44,705 nucleotides of DNA. Source: Beijerinckia sp. L45. Lineage in GTDB: Bacteria > Pseudomonadota > Alphaproteobacteria > Rhizobiales > Beijerinckiaceae. Below the pieces are notes generated by a model. It ran no database searches and was not told the DNA's origin. It saw only the letters and a program-made list of their open reading frames with translations. The position numbers were made by a program, and so were the translations under genes. The stretch spans positions 1 to 44,705 of the forward strand of contig NZ_LMUU01000028.1 in NCBI RefSeq assembly GCF_009765775.1. Reading direction: 5' to 3'. This document shows positions 10,216 to 18,380 of this stretch, in pieces (position 1 is the first letter of the stretch; the number at the start of each line of letters is the position of its first letter).

Positions 10216-12033
10216 TCAATTCTTGTCGTGACGGATCCTGTACACTGTATAGGGCGTGTTTTTAACCATGACCGGCTCCAGCCACGGCGGAATCCGTCCG
10301 GCCTCGAGCGCGGCAGCGAGACTGTTCGGCGCCCGCGCGGCAAGGCTCTTGGTCTGGCCGAGGCTCGGGCAGGTCATCAGGTAGGTGGCGTCGCGTGCGG
10401 CCAGCAGGCGGTACGCGGCATCCGGCGCTGCAAGGAAAGCGTCGAACATGAATCGGTTGCCGTCATTGTCGCGATGGTAGGGCCCGGCAAAGGCGGTGAG
10501 GCCCGTGTGAACGAGAAGAAAGGAGCCGGCATCGACCGGCGCCACCACGGAGCCGGGCGGAAGATCGCGCAGCCCGTCGAAGGCGGCGGCGGCCAGGCAT
10601 GTGTCCGTGCCGGCGCGCGCCGCCGGCGCGGAATCGTCCGGCAAAGCGATCGCCCAGGCCATGGCGGTAAAGGGAAACACGAGGCCTAGCGCGAGGCCCG
10701 CCAGGAGCTCGCGGCCCTGCCGCGTCGCCCGCGCATGAAGCGCCACCGCCAGCGGAAGCGCCCCGCAGACCGCAAGCGGCATGACCGAGTTCAGGACACG
10801 GATCTGCCAGAACGTCATGGCGATGCCGATCGCGATGAGGGCGACGAGCAGGATCATTCGCAACGCGGCCACGCCGCGCCCGAAAATTAACGCGATGGCG
10901 ATGCCGGCCAGACCGAGCGTGGGCGGGACGATGTAGAGGAGCGTCGTCATCGGCGTCGCATGCGCCAAGGCCAGCAGCGGCTTCGACTCGCTGACCTGCG
11001 ACAGCCAGAGCTCCCGCACCAGGGGATCGACCATCGCGAAGGGATCGTGCAGACAGGTGGGATAGGCCGTGGCGACGAAGCCGAGGGCGATGAGCGCAAC
11101 CACGCTCGCGCCGACGAGCCGAAGTCCGCGGCTCGGCATGCGAGCCGAGGCCATGACAAGCACGGCGCATCCGCCGGCGAAAATCAGGCCGGCGCCGAGA
11201 TGCGCGGCGCCGAAGGCATCGCAGACGGGCGAAAACCAGCGATCGGGCGCCACGGTCGCGGCGAACATCGGAATGAGGCCGGCGGCGAGCCCCGCGCAAA
11301 GGCATCGCAGCATGCGATCCATCGCGGCGCCATGCCAGACCCAGACCGCGACGAGCATGCCGAGAAGACAGGCGATGAACGGCAGGTTCTCCAGGCTGAT
11401 CGAGAAGGACACGGCGATCAGGATGCCGGTCAGGACGGCATAGCGCGCCTTCGGCAGATCGAGCGCCAGAATGGCGGCGCCCACCAGAAAGACGAGGGTC
11501 ACGATCTGCGGCGCATGGTGATCGATGCGGCCGGGTTGGAACTGGACGATCGCCGCGCCGTTCAGCAGCGTCGCGGCGATCGCCGGCACCCGCGCGACGC
11601 GGCCGAACAGCGTGTCCGCCAGCCAGGCGACGCCACTGAACAGGCCGAGCAGGCAGAGGAACGGCAGACCGAGCCGCGCGAGCTTCTCCGCCGTCGCCTG
11701 ATCGGCAAACAGGCCGAAAACCTTGATCATCAGCGCGATCGGCACGTCGACGGTGCGCGACCAGTGCATGTAGATGCCGGCCGGCGGGTCGAGCCCATAG
11801 ACCGTCAGGTCATACCAATGCTGGCCTGCGAGCAGGCCGCGCACCTGAACCATCCGCAGGGCGTCGTCGGTATCGAAGAACGTGCCGCTGTGCCAGACCG
11901 CGACGAGTTGCGCCCAGTAGAGGCCGAACGCCAGAATACTGGCGACGACCACCATGACGCCGACGGCGACGTGGTCGTTCGCTGTCTTGGCCCGATCAAG
12001 ACGCGCGCGGGGAGCATCGGCGACGGCGGTCAC
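10216..12033 (-). CDS. GT-C-fold membrane glycosyltransferase, STT3-like
   Basis: The 605-residue product has many hydrophobic helices. After the first membrane segment comes an external loop with FDTDDALRM (Asp54, Asp56, Asp57), fitting the acidic metal-binding motif of GT-C enzymes, then LDPPAGIYMHWSRTVD, and GRIDHHAPQ (Asp171-His-His), a DHH motif like that of STT3/AglB oligosaccharyltransferases. The C-terminal part is a short soluble domain with repeated Cys. I chose the GTG at 12033 because GGAG stands six bases before it; the frame stays open to 12234. These enzymes move a sugar from a polyprenyl-phosphate carrier to protein or lipid. No other glycan genes lie nearby, so the acceptor is unknown. 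Confidence 0.7.
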   Translation of the reverse strand: MTAVADAPRARLDRAKTANDHVAVGVMVVVASILAFGLYWAQLVAVWHSGTFFDTDDALRMVQVRGLLAGQHWYDLTVYGLDPPAGIYMHWSRTVDVPIALMIKVFGLFADQATAEKLARLGLPFLCLLGLFSGVAWLADTLFGRVARVPAIAATLLNGAAIVQFQPGRIDHHAPQIVTLVFLVGAAILALDLPKARYAVLTGILIAVSFSISLENLPFIACLLGMLVAVWVWHGAAMDRMLRCLCAGLAAGLIPMFAATVAPDRWFSPVCDAFGAAHLGAGLIFAGGCAVLVMASARMPSRGLRLVGASVVALIALGFVATAYPTCLHDPFAMVDPLVRELWLSQVSESKPLLALAHATPMTTLLYIVPPTLGLAGIAIALIFGRGVAALRMILLVALIAIGIAMTFWQIRVLNSVMPLAVCGALPLAVALHARATRQGRELLAGLALGLVFPFTAMAWAIALPDDSAPAARAGTDTCLAAAAFDGLRDLPPGSVVAPVDAGSFLLVHTGLTAFAGPYHRDNDGNRFMFDAFLAAPDAAYRLLAARDATYLMTCPSLGQTKSLAARAPNSLAAALEAGRIPPWLEPVMVKNTPYTVYRIRHDKN

Positions 12034-12103
12034 AAGCGTCTCCGACGTTGAGGCTACGGTTTCACGCCGCTTATAACGCGCCGCGCTTACCGCCGTCTTA
12101 CCG

Positions 12104-12313
12104 TTATCGGCCGACGATCTGGTCGCCGCCGGGTCCCAGGAAGTCAGAAGCGACGAGCTCAAGCCGCGCCGCGGAACGGCGAAGAAGGTCGCTCGTCCGG
12201 GCGACATAGGTGTCGGTCCGGGCAAGCACAGCAATGGAGCGATCGATCAGATGCCGTGACCGTGTGATTCGAACGGCCGTGACTGCGACGCGCGCCGCGC
12301 TCAGATCAAGCAT
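12104..12313 (-). CDS. Possible small hypothetical protein
   Basis: A 69-residue frame starting MLDLSAARVAVTAVRITRSR, mostly helical with alternating basic and hydrophobic residues. A GAGG motif stands seven bases before the ATG, and it lies upstream of the glycosyltransferase gene on the same strand. No family is recognised. The regular heptad-like pattern favours a real protein, but evidence is slight. Confidence 0.4.
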   Translation of the reverse strand: MLDLSAARVAVTAVRITRSRHLIDRSIAVLARTDTYVARTSDLLRRSAARLELVASDFLGPGGDQIVGR

Positions 12314-12525
12314 CGGATGGCCTCGCGTGATCGTGTGGGGAGCCGCTGCGGGCTCCTCAGTCTTGTCAAAGCCAGCTTGACCGCTGCGACAGGCTCTTTA
12401 TCGATCGGTTCGGCCAAGTCACCTGCCTTCACATTATCAAATGACAGTTTGCTGCGCGAGCGATCGATGCGTCAAGACGCGATGGGTCGGTTCATTCGTC
12501 GCGCTTGACGGGCATCGACCGAGCG

Positions 12526-12641
12526 CTAGAGCATTTTCACAAAGTTGCAGATTTTTGTGATTAAGCAAATGCTCTAACTCTTTGAGAAAGGAGCGATTTT
12601 TGATCGCTTTGGTGATTCCGCCAAAGCGGAAAGCGCTCTAG
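12526..12641. repeat. Palindromic intergenic repeat, copy A
   Basis: A 116-base element bounded by CTAGAGC and GCTCTAG. Inside are AGAGCATTT/AAATGCTCT (12528-12536 and 12567-12575) enclosing TCACAAA/TTTGTGA, then AGCGAT/ATCGCT and GCTTTGG/CCAAAGC. It is homologous along its whole length to copy B at 26178-26294, with the second half nearly identical. It lies just upstream of the GNAT gene. Confidence 0.85.
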
Positions 12642-12662
12642 GCGCCAACACCGGACACGTCC

Positions 12663-13127
12663 ATGACGCAGAATCACACCGCACGCCTCGTCATCCGCGA
12701 TGCCGACGCCTCGGACGAACGCCAGTGGCGCCGCCTTTGGGGCCTCTACAACCTGTTCTACGACCACGCCGTTTCGGAACCGGTGACCGCCGCGACCTGG
12801 CAGCGGATTCTCGATCCGCAATCCGCGATTTTTGCGCGCATCGCCGTCGACGGTACCGCGCTCGTCGGCCTCGCCACCTACGTGCTGCACGACTGCACGT
12901 GGACGATCGCACCCGTCTGTTACCTCGAGGATCTCTTCGTCGATGCGGCCCAGCGCAAGACCGGCACCGGACGCGCCCTGATCGAGGATGGCGTCGCGAT
13001 CGCCAAGGCGCGCCAGCTTGGGCGCGTATACTGGCACACCAAAGCCGACAACGTGGTCGCCCGCCGCCTCTACGATACGTTTGTCCAGGTCGACGACTTC
13101 GTGCGCTACACGCTGCCGATGGACTGA
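12663..13127 (+). CDS. GNAT family N-acetyltransferase
   Basis: A 154-residue single-domain GCN5-related acetyltransferase. The acetyl-CoA pyrophosphate loop reads QRKTGTGRALIE (residues 98-109, matching Q/RxxGxG/A) after the strand CYLEDLFVD, and the C-terminal motif B region reads YWHTKADNVVARRLYDTF. The N-terminal VIRDADASDERQWRRLW is the usual first strand and helix. The substrate cannot be read from sequence. It starts 21 bases after repeat copy A, so its promoter or leader may include that element. It is followed on the same strand by a membrane protein gene. Confidence 0.88.
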   Translation: MTQNHTARLVIRDADASDERQWRRLWGLYNLFYDHAVSEPVTAATWQRILDPQSAIFARIAVDGTALVGLATYVLHDCTWTIAPVCYLEDLFVDAAQRKTGTGRALIEDGVAIAKARQLGRVYWHTKADNVVARRLYDTFVQVDDFVRYTLPMD

Positions 13128-13201
13128 AGCGTCGCGACCTTGACGGCTGGCGGTCCAGAGCCCAACAAACGCATCACGCAATTCGTGATCGATGAAGGTG
13201 C

Positions 13202-13759
13202 ATGATGGCCAACGCTCCCAGCTTGCTGCGCCGCCTGTCCCGCATCCCGGCCGAAATCGTGGTCGGACTCTACGTCACCGTCGATTTCCTGGTCGCGCCG
13301 CTGTTCCGGCCGCTGATGCGTTGGCTGTCGAGCCTGCGCCTGATCCAGCGGATCGAGGGCTGGATCGCGTCGCTGCCGCCCTACGTGCTTCTGGTGCTTC
13401 TGGTAGTCCCTTTCGCCATCGCGGAATTGGCCAAGGCCTATGCGGTCTTTCTGATGGGCAGCGGCCATTTCAAGACGGGCATCACGATCTTCATCGGCGC
13501 CTACATCGTCAGCATTCTCGTCTGCGAGCGGACGTTTACCGCCGGCAAGGCGCAGTTGATGACGATCGGCTGGTTCGCCCGGCTCTGGACCTGGCTGATG
13601 AGCTACAAGGACAGGATCATGGCCTGGTTCCGCTCCACCGAGGTCTGGCGCCTCGCCGCCGATCTCAAGCAGCGCGCCCGCCTCACGCTGCGTCGCATCA
13701 AGACGCGGCTCGGCATGGACGTCGGCACCAAGCCGAGCGGCTCGTTCGAGCAGCGCTAG
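13202..13759 (+). CDS. Conserved integral membrane protein of unknown function
   Basis: The 185-residue product has hydrophobic segments at about residues 17-38 (interrupted), 60-83 and 92-108, and a strongly basic, helical C-terminal tail that is expected to be cytoplasmic. Two adjacent ATG codons (13202 and 13205) follow an AAGG ribosome site; the second has the better spacing. No catalytic motif is visible. It lies 74 bases after the GNAT gene on the same strand and could share its transcript. Confidence 0.75.
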   Translation: MMANAPSLLRRLSRIPAEIVVGLYVTVDFLVAPLFRPLMRWLSSLRLIQRIEGWIASLPPYVLLVLLVVPFAIAELAKAYAVFLMGSGHFKTGITIFIGAYIVSILVCERTFTAGKAQLMTIGWFARLWTWLMSYKDRIMAWFRSTEVWRLAADLKQRARLTLRRIKTRLGMDVGTKPSGSFEQR

Positions 13760-14095
13760 GCTGATCTCACGGGGGTTCACCATCGTCTCGGATGGGTTCG
13801 CGCTCGGCGCCGTGCGGCAGGGGCCGCCCGCGTGGCGCCGCTGCCCCGGAAAGACGAAGTCGGCCCGGTAACAGCCTTCTGCAAGCCGCTGCGCAAGCCG
13901 GTGACGGCGGTAAACCTGCTTGCCGTCAACCTTATCGGCGGCGTGGCGGATGGATACTAGGGCAATTTTCGGCGGCCTCATCACGCGGCAGATCGCAGGC
14001 AACTGGAACTAGAATTTCGACGTTTTCGAATTTAATCAATCGTTTGCCGTAATACAATTAAGCCCCAAGCAGCAAAGCGTCGCATCGTCTGCCGG
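13760..14095. other. Intergenic stretch without a supported gene
   Basis: Between the membrane protein and the VOC gene. Both strands have open frames (minus frame reaching 14002, plus frame ending at the TAG near 13962), but neither gives a recognised protein, and the minus frame is mainly the shadow of the membrane gene. It may hold the decayed end of an older gene. The last 60 bases before the VOC stop are A/T-rich. Confidence 0.4.
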
Positions 14096-14557
14096 TCAGA
14101 CCGTTGGCGGCTGCATGAATTCGATCGTCGTGCCGTCGGGATCGCGCACGTAAACCACACGCGTGCCGTTCCGCGCGCCGCCGGCGATGATCTGCGGGGC
14201 GCCGACCGCCTGCCAGTCCGCGGCTTCGATGTGGGCGAGGACGGCGTCCAGGTTGTCGACGTCGAAGGCGACATGCACCGATCCGATATCGCATGCGCGG
14301 GGCCGCAGATGCTCGCGATGGCACGGTGCGATATATTGCAACAGCTCGATTTTGTGGCCGGGCGCCAGCAACACGGCAATATCGATCTCCGCCTCCGCAA
14401 CCCCCGTCACCTCTTCGGCGAAGGCCCCCATCCGCCGCGCCCGATACAACAGCTTGAAGCCCAGCACGCCCTGCCAGAAGGCGAGCGACGCCTCGATGTC
14501 CCGGACGGTGATGCCGGTATGATCGGCCTGCAGGATCTTGAACGGCGGCTTGGTCAT
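14096..14557 (-). CDS. VOC superfamily protein (glyoxalase/bleomycin-resistance fold)
   Basis: The 153-residue product consists of two beta-alpha-beta-beta-beta modules. The four metal-ligand positions of the superfamily are occupied: His13 (QADHTGITV), Glu71 (KIELLQY), His95 (GSVHVAF) and Glu146 (GTTIEFMQ). It should therefore be a metal-dependent enzyme such as a lyase, epimerase or dioxygenase, but the substrate is not evident. It lies 61 bases downstream of yqeY on the same strand and could be cotranscribed. Confidence 0.88.
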   Translation of the reverse strand: MTKPPFKILQADHTGITVRDIEASLAFWQGVLGFKLLYRARRMGAFAEEVTGVAEAEIDIAVLLAPGHKIELLQYIAPCHREHLRPRACDIGSVHVAFDVDNLDAVLAHIEAADWQAVGAPQIIAGGARNGTRVVYVRDPDGTTIEFMQPPTV

Positions 14558-14618
14558 GCCATGACGTTTACCCCCGATTCGCCATCAGATCGAGACCGCC
14601 GAACGCCGGCCCCAAGCG

Positions 14619-15068
14619 TCAGCCGCCGAGCTTGCCCTTCACCAAAGCGCTGGCCTTGCCGAAGTCCATCTTGCCGGCATGGGCGCCCTTTAGCGCCGCC
14701 ACCACCTTGCCCATGTCCTTGATCGACGCGGCGCCGGTTTCGGCAATCGCGGCATCGATCGCGGCCGTGACCTCCGCATCGCTCATCGGCTTCGGCAAAT
14801 AGTCCTGCAGAATTGCGATTTCTTCAGACTCGACGAGCGCAAGATCCTCCCGCCCGGCTTTCTGATAGATCTCCAGTGACTCCTGCCGGCTTTTCACCAT
14901 TTTCTGCAGAAGAGCCAGGATATCGGCGTCCGCCATGGTCTTGCCCAGGCCCCGCGCCTCGATATCCTTGTCCTTGAGGGCTGCGTTGATGAGCCGGATG
15001 GTCTGGACCCGGCGTTTGTCGCCAGATTTCATCGCCGCTTTCAAATCGTTGTTCAGTGTGTCGCGCAT
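14619..15068 (-). CDS. yqeY: GatB/YqeY domain protein
   Basis: The 149-residue product matches stand-alone YqeY throughout: MRDTLNNDLKAAMKSGDKRR, then RLINAALKDKDIEARG, ALLQKMVKSRQESLEIYQKA, EEIAILQDYLPKPMSDAEV, and the C-terminal KDMGKVVAALKGAHAGKMDF. The fold is shared with the tail of the amidotransferase subunit GatB and probably binds tRNA; the actual role is unknown. In other alphaproteobacteria yqeY often lies beside dnaG. Here dnaG is 21 kb away, a sign of rearrangement. The 191 bases upstream form a divergent promoter region with the AT-hook protein gene and include a GCA(T)7GC-type inverted repeat near 15146-15160. Confidence 0.93.
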   Translation of the reverse strand: MRDTLNNDLKAAMKSGDKRRVQTIRLINAALKDKDIEARGLGKTMADADILALLQKMVKSRQESLEIYQKAGREDLALVESEEIAILQDYLPKPMSDAEVTAAIDAAIAETGAASIKDMGKVVAALKGAHAGKMDFGKASALVKGKLGG

Positions 15069-15259
15069 GCGCTATGTCCTAACTGTCGGAAGACGACATG
15101 TTGTTTGTGAAAGAAGTTTGGTTGGGATATCAAAGCAAACGAGTTGCATTTTTTTGCAAACGGGTGCTGGCTTTGACTAGACCCCACGCTTACGCTTGAC
15201 CCGCCTGTCACCGTCTTCGTGACGGCGATGCGTCCCGAGCAGTCCCTTGCGAGATTTGA

Positions 15260-15952
15260 ATGCGTCGTCCCGTTAAACCGTTCGTGACGGAATACAAAGG
15301 CCCGATTCGCCGGCCGGGCCAAGCCGCGGGTTCCGCCCAACGGCTGCAGAGCGAGGAATTCTCCTACGCGACCGCGGCAAACGAGGTGTTTTCCCGGTCT
15401 GGCGGCGACATGCCCCGCCACAATCCGGAGGACGCCTATGAGGCGGCCCTGCGCGCGGCGGATGCCTTATTTTCCCCGGCGGAGAAAGCCCCCGAGCCCA
15501 AGCTGAGCGCGCCGCGCTTCGAAAGCACGGCAATGGCGGATCACGACCAGCCAGACATCGAGTCCGGGGATGCCCCCGGAAGTGGAGGCCGTATCCTCCG
15601 CGCCATCGACGAGACGCCGGCGCCCGGTCTTGCCGAACTGGAGGCGGAGCGCGAGCCGAAGCGCCGCGGCCGCAAGCCCGGCTCGAAGAATAAGCCGAAA
15701 GCGCCTGTCTTCATCGACGACGTGCCAAGGGCGCCGGTCCAGGCCCGGCCGGCTCCGAGCACACCGCCGCCTGTATTCCGCGACGCGGATTTCGACGCCC
15801 CCCGCCCGGCTCCTGAAGCGACCCCGCGGCCAGCGACGACGACGCCCTCCAGCACCTACCGGTCGCGCGACGAGGAGCGTTTCGCCTGGGTTCGCACCAA
15901 GCTGAAGCCGGGTGAAGAGTGGAAACGCCGGCTGCCCAAGGTCTGCTGGTAG
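15260..15952 (+). CDS. AT-hook-containing protein, conserved unknown
   Basis: The 230-residue product begins MRRPVKPFVTEYKGPIRRP, a basic N-terminus. It contains an AT-hook, KRRGRKPGSKNK (residues 134-145), which in other proteins binds the minor groove of A/T-rich DNA. Flanking regions are Pro/Ala-rich and probably disordered. The C-terminus has a small conserved-looking block, RDEERFAWVRTKLKPGEEWK then RRLPKVCW. I read it as a DNA-binding protein, perhaps nucleoid associated; this is inferred from the AT-hook only. Divergent from yqeY. Confidence 0.75.
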   Translation: MRRPVKPFVTEYKGPIRRPGQAAGSAQRLQSEEFSYATAANEVFSRSGGDMPRHNPEDAYEAALRAADALFSPAEKAPEPKLSAPRFESTAMADHDQPDIESGDAPGSGGRILRAIDETPAPGLAELEAEREPKRRGRKPGSKNKPKAPVFIDDVPRAPVQARPAPSTPPPVFRDADFDAPRPAPEATPRPATTTPSSTYRSRDEERFAWVRTKLKPGEEWKRRLPKVCW

Positions 15953-16051
15953 CTGCTCCTTAGGGATAAGTCGCGACCCTTTGCAGTTTTGCGGGCGCGT
16001 TCACATATAAGCGAGCGCGAACACCTTGTTTCGCGTCACGCAGGACCACCC

Positions 16052-17014
16052 ATGTCTATCCGTTTTTCTTGGCTCCGCTCGTCTCAGATGCGTCGGTCGG
16101 CGATGGCTGCGCTCGTCCTCGGGCTCGCAGCCGCGTTCACCGTTGGATCCGTCGGCGACAGTTTCGCCCGTCTGGGCAGCGGCGGCTCCTTCGGCAGCCG
16201 CGGCTCGCGCACCTACAGTGCACCACCCTCGACCTACACGGCACCGCGCAGCTCGACGATTGCGCCCAGTTCCGGTTTCAATCCCGGCTTCGCCGCGCAG
16301 CGCCCCGGCTTCTTTTCCGGCGGCTTCGGCCGCGGGCTGCTCGGCGGCCTGGTGGGCGCCGGCCTGTTCGGGATGCTCTTCGGCAACGGGTTCGGCGGCG
16401 GCCTCGGCGGAATCTCGTCGATCTTCGGCCTGATCCTCCAGCTTGGGCTGCTGTATCTGCTGTTCCGGTTCATCATGGGCTTCTTCCGCAATCGCCAGCA
16501 GCCGGCCTTCGGTGGCGCGGCCTTTGGCCAGGCCCCGCCTCAGGGCGGACCGGTCGGCGGCGGGTTTGGCTTCGGCTCCGGCAACGGCGCCCCGCGTGGC
16601 GTGCCGATCACCATCGATCCGTCCGATTTCGCCGCGTTCGAACAGCGGCTTGGCGAAATCCAGGGCGTCTATAGTGCCGAGGACGTCAACGGCCTGCGAC
16701 GTCTCGCGACGCCCGAAATGGCCAGCCACTTCGCCGAAGAGCTCGCCGGCAACAGTCGCCAGGGCGTGGTCAACCGGCTATCCGACGTGAAATTGCTGCA
16801 GGGCGATCTCGCGGAAGCCTGGCGCGAAGGCTCGACGGACTATGCCACCGTGGCGATGAAGTTTTCGCTGATCGACGCGATGGTCGAGCGGGCCACGGGG
16901 CGTGTCGTGGGCGGCAGCGCGACGGCGCCGCAAACCGTCACAGAGCTCTGGACCTTCGTCCGGCCGGCCGGCGCGGGCAATGCCTGGGTGCTTTCGGCAA
17001 TCCAGCAGGGCTGA
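16052..17014 (+). CDS. Tim44-domain membrane protein
   Basis: The 320-residue product (ATG at 16052) starts with a signal or membrane segment (about residues 17-38). A Gly/Ser/Phe-rich region follows, with a second hydrophobic stretch (GGLVGAGLFGMLFGNGFGGG, then ISSIFGLILQLGLLYLLFRF, 98-140). The C-terminal 130 residues fit the Tim44/MBA1-type domain: FEQRLGEIQGVYSAEDVNGL, LRRLATPEMASHFAEELA, VVNRLSDVKLLQGDLAEAW and VTELWTFVRP. This domain occurs in mitochondrial import protein Tim44 and in related bacterial membrane proteins whose role is not established. An in-frame start at 15989 would add 21 unlikely residues. Confidence 0.85.
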   Translation: MSIRFSWLRSSQMRRSAMAALVLGLAAAFTVGSVGDSFARLGSGGSFGSRGSRTYSAPPSTYTAPRSSTIAPSSGFNPGFAAQRPGFFSGGFGRGLLGGLVGAGLFGMLFGNGFGGGLGGISSIFGLILQLGLLYLLFRFIMGFFRNRQQPAFGGAAFGQAPPQGGPVGGGFGFGSGNGAPRGVPITIDPSDFAAFEQRLGEIQGVYSAEDVNGLRRLATPEMASHFAEELAGNSRQGVVNRLSDVKLLQGDLAEAWREGSTDYATVAMKFSLIDAMVERATGRVVGGSATAPQTVTELWTFVRPAGAGNAWVLSAIQQG

Positions 17015-17068
17015 GCGGCGAAAAATCTCGGGCGGCATGCCGCTGCCCGAGGTCGGGGATGACTATCA

Positions 17069-17452
17069 ATGTCGGTTGCATACTGGTGCGTGCTCGTCGC
17101 CGCCATTCTTCCGTATCTGACTGTGGGGATCGCAAAGGCGCGCAGTTCCTACGACAATCGCGACCCGCGCTCGCCCGGACTCTACCAAGGGCTCGCTTAT
17201 CGGGCCAACAGCGCCCACCAGAACGGGCTGGAAACGTTCCCGTTTTTTGCGGTTGCCGTCGTGGTCGCAAGCGGTGGTTCGGCGCATACCGCGATCGGTG
17301 TTCTAAATACGCTGGCCCTGACATGGCTTGCGTTGCGCCTGGTTTATATCGCCGCTTATCTGCTCGATTGGCCGAGCCTGCGCAGCCTCGCCTGGATCGC
17401 CGGCCTGTTCATGACAGTGGGGATCTTCACCTTGCCAGCGTGGCATGGGTGA
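17069..17452 (+). CDS. MAPEG family membrane protein
   Basis: The 127-residue protein has four predicted helices. The typical MAPEG signature is visible: RSPGLYQGLAYRANSAHQNG followed by LETFPFFAVAVVVA, with the conserved Arg, Asn, His and Glu that in membrane-bound glutathione transferases contact glutathione. Related bacterial proteins are mostly uncharacterised. It starts 54 bases after the Tim44-domain gene and its stop lies close to, or inside, the start of the next gene. Confidence 0.88.
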   Translation: MSVAYWCVLVAAILPYLTVGIAKARSSYDNRDPRSPGLYQGLAYRANSAHQNGLETFPFFAVAVVVASGGSAHTAIGVLNTLALTWLALRLVYIAAYLLDWPSLRSLAWIAGLFMTVGIFTLPAWHG

Positions 17453-17507
17453 CGTTTGCCGAAAAAGGGGTGTATTTTCACGCTTCGATAGGGATCAGGC
17501 CCCGGAG

Positions 17508-18209
17508 ATGGTGAGCGTGGACGATACCAGTCACGACCTGGCTCCTGAGGCAGAAGCCGAGGTCGTCAAGATCGCCGAACCCGCACCCCGCGCGCATTCG
17601 CCCTCAGCTGTCCTGTCGCTCAAGCAGGCGATGCGTCGCGCCCGCTTCGACGATGCCGAGCGCACCGGCGTCGTCGCCGACCTGCGCGCCGCCCGCCTCG
17701 GTCGGCTCGAAGTGCTGCAGGAAGCCTTAAAGCCGCTGCTCGCGCAAATACCCGACGACGTGGATTGCTTCGACGTCGGCGTGATGCCCGGCGCCAACCC
17801 GCGCCTGTTCATCGACATGATCGGTTTCGTTGAAATGGGCCGCGACCCGCGGGTGTACCGGTTCGTCCAGGACACCCGCCACGGTCGGGTCAAGCTGGCG
17901 GAAAGCGAATCCGTCGACGCGATGGTCGAAGCCGCCACGCACTACGTGGCCCGTCGGCTTCTTGAGCGCGACAAGGCGCTCGCCGCCTATAGCGCCGACG
18001 ATCCGCCGCCACGCCGCACGGTTCGCCCCCGGCCGATCGCCCCGACGCGGCTGGCACCGCCCCTCGAGAGTCACGCGCCGGAGCGGCGCTCCCTGACGCA
18101 GGTGCTCGCGACCATCTTCGCCTTCTTCATCGACGTGTTAGGGTCGATTGCGTTCTTTTCGCTCTTGGCATTTGCCGCCTGGGTGGCCTGGTCCAATTAC
18201 CGGCATTGA
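17508..18209 (+). CDS. Conserved unknown protein with C-terminal membrane anchor
   Basis: No family is recognised. The product has about 233 residues: a Pro/Glu-rich start, a folded central region (SLKQAMRRARFDDAERTGVV, DVDCFDVGVMPGANPRLFID, MIGFVEMGRDPRVYRFVQDT), a basic/proline linker and one hydrophobic tail helix (TIFAFFIDVLGSIAFFSLLA near residues 206-225). This is a tail-anchored arrangement. The start is uncertain. The ATG at 17508 touches a GGAG motif, a GTG nine bases further on has ideal spacing, and an ATG at 17445 overlaps the MAPEG gene but would add residues with atypical codons. Confidence 0.75.
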   Translation: MVSVDDTSHDLAPEAEAEVVKIAEPAPRAHSPSAVLSLKQAMRRARFDDAERTGVVADLRAARLGRLEVLQEALKPLLAQIPDDVDCFDVGVMPGANPRLFIDMIGFVEMGRDPRVYRFVQDTRHGRVKLAESESVDAMVEAATHYVARRLLERDKALAAYSADDPPPRRTVRPRPIAPTRLAPPLESHAPERRSLTQVLATIFAFFIDVLGSIAFFSLLAFAAWVAWSNYRH

Positions 18210-18380
18210 GCCCCGAAGAGGCAAGGGCTGGAGCGGCGGCGCGATCTCGGCTAAGGACGCAGCGGGCCGGACCGCAATCCTCTGCGACGGCAGTCTCCAG
18301 ACTCTGATCGGCTTCTGGCGCTTGATGCTGCTGTATTGGATCCACGTCACGCGCTCACCGGCCTCTTCGCGGAGACCCGG

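Noticed and set aside
12317-12508. A plus-strand frame of 63 residues upstream of repeat copy A.
   Set aside because: No ribosome site, no recognisable sequence, and it faces a better candidate on the minus strand.
13106-14002. A minus-strand frame of 298 residues in the gap before the VOC gene.
   Set aside because: Most of it is antisense to the membrane protein gene at 13202-13759; the remaining hundred residues match nothing I know.
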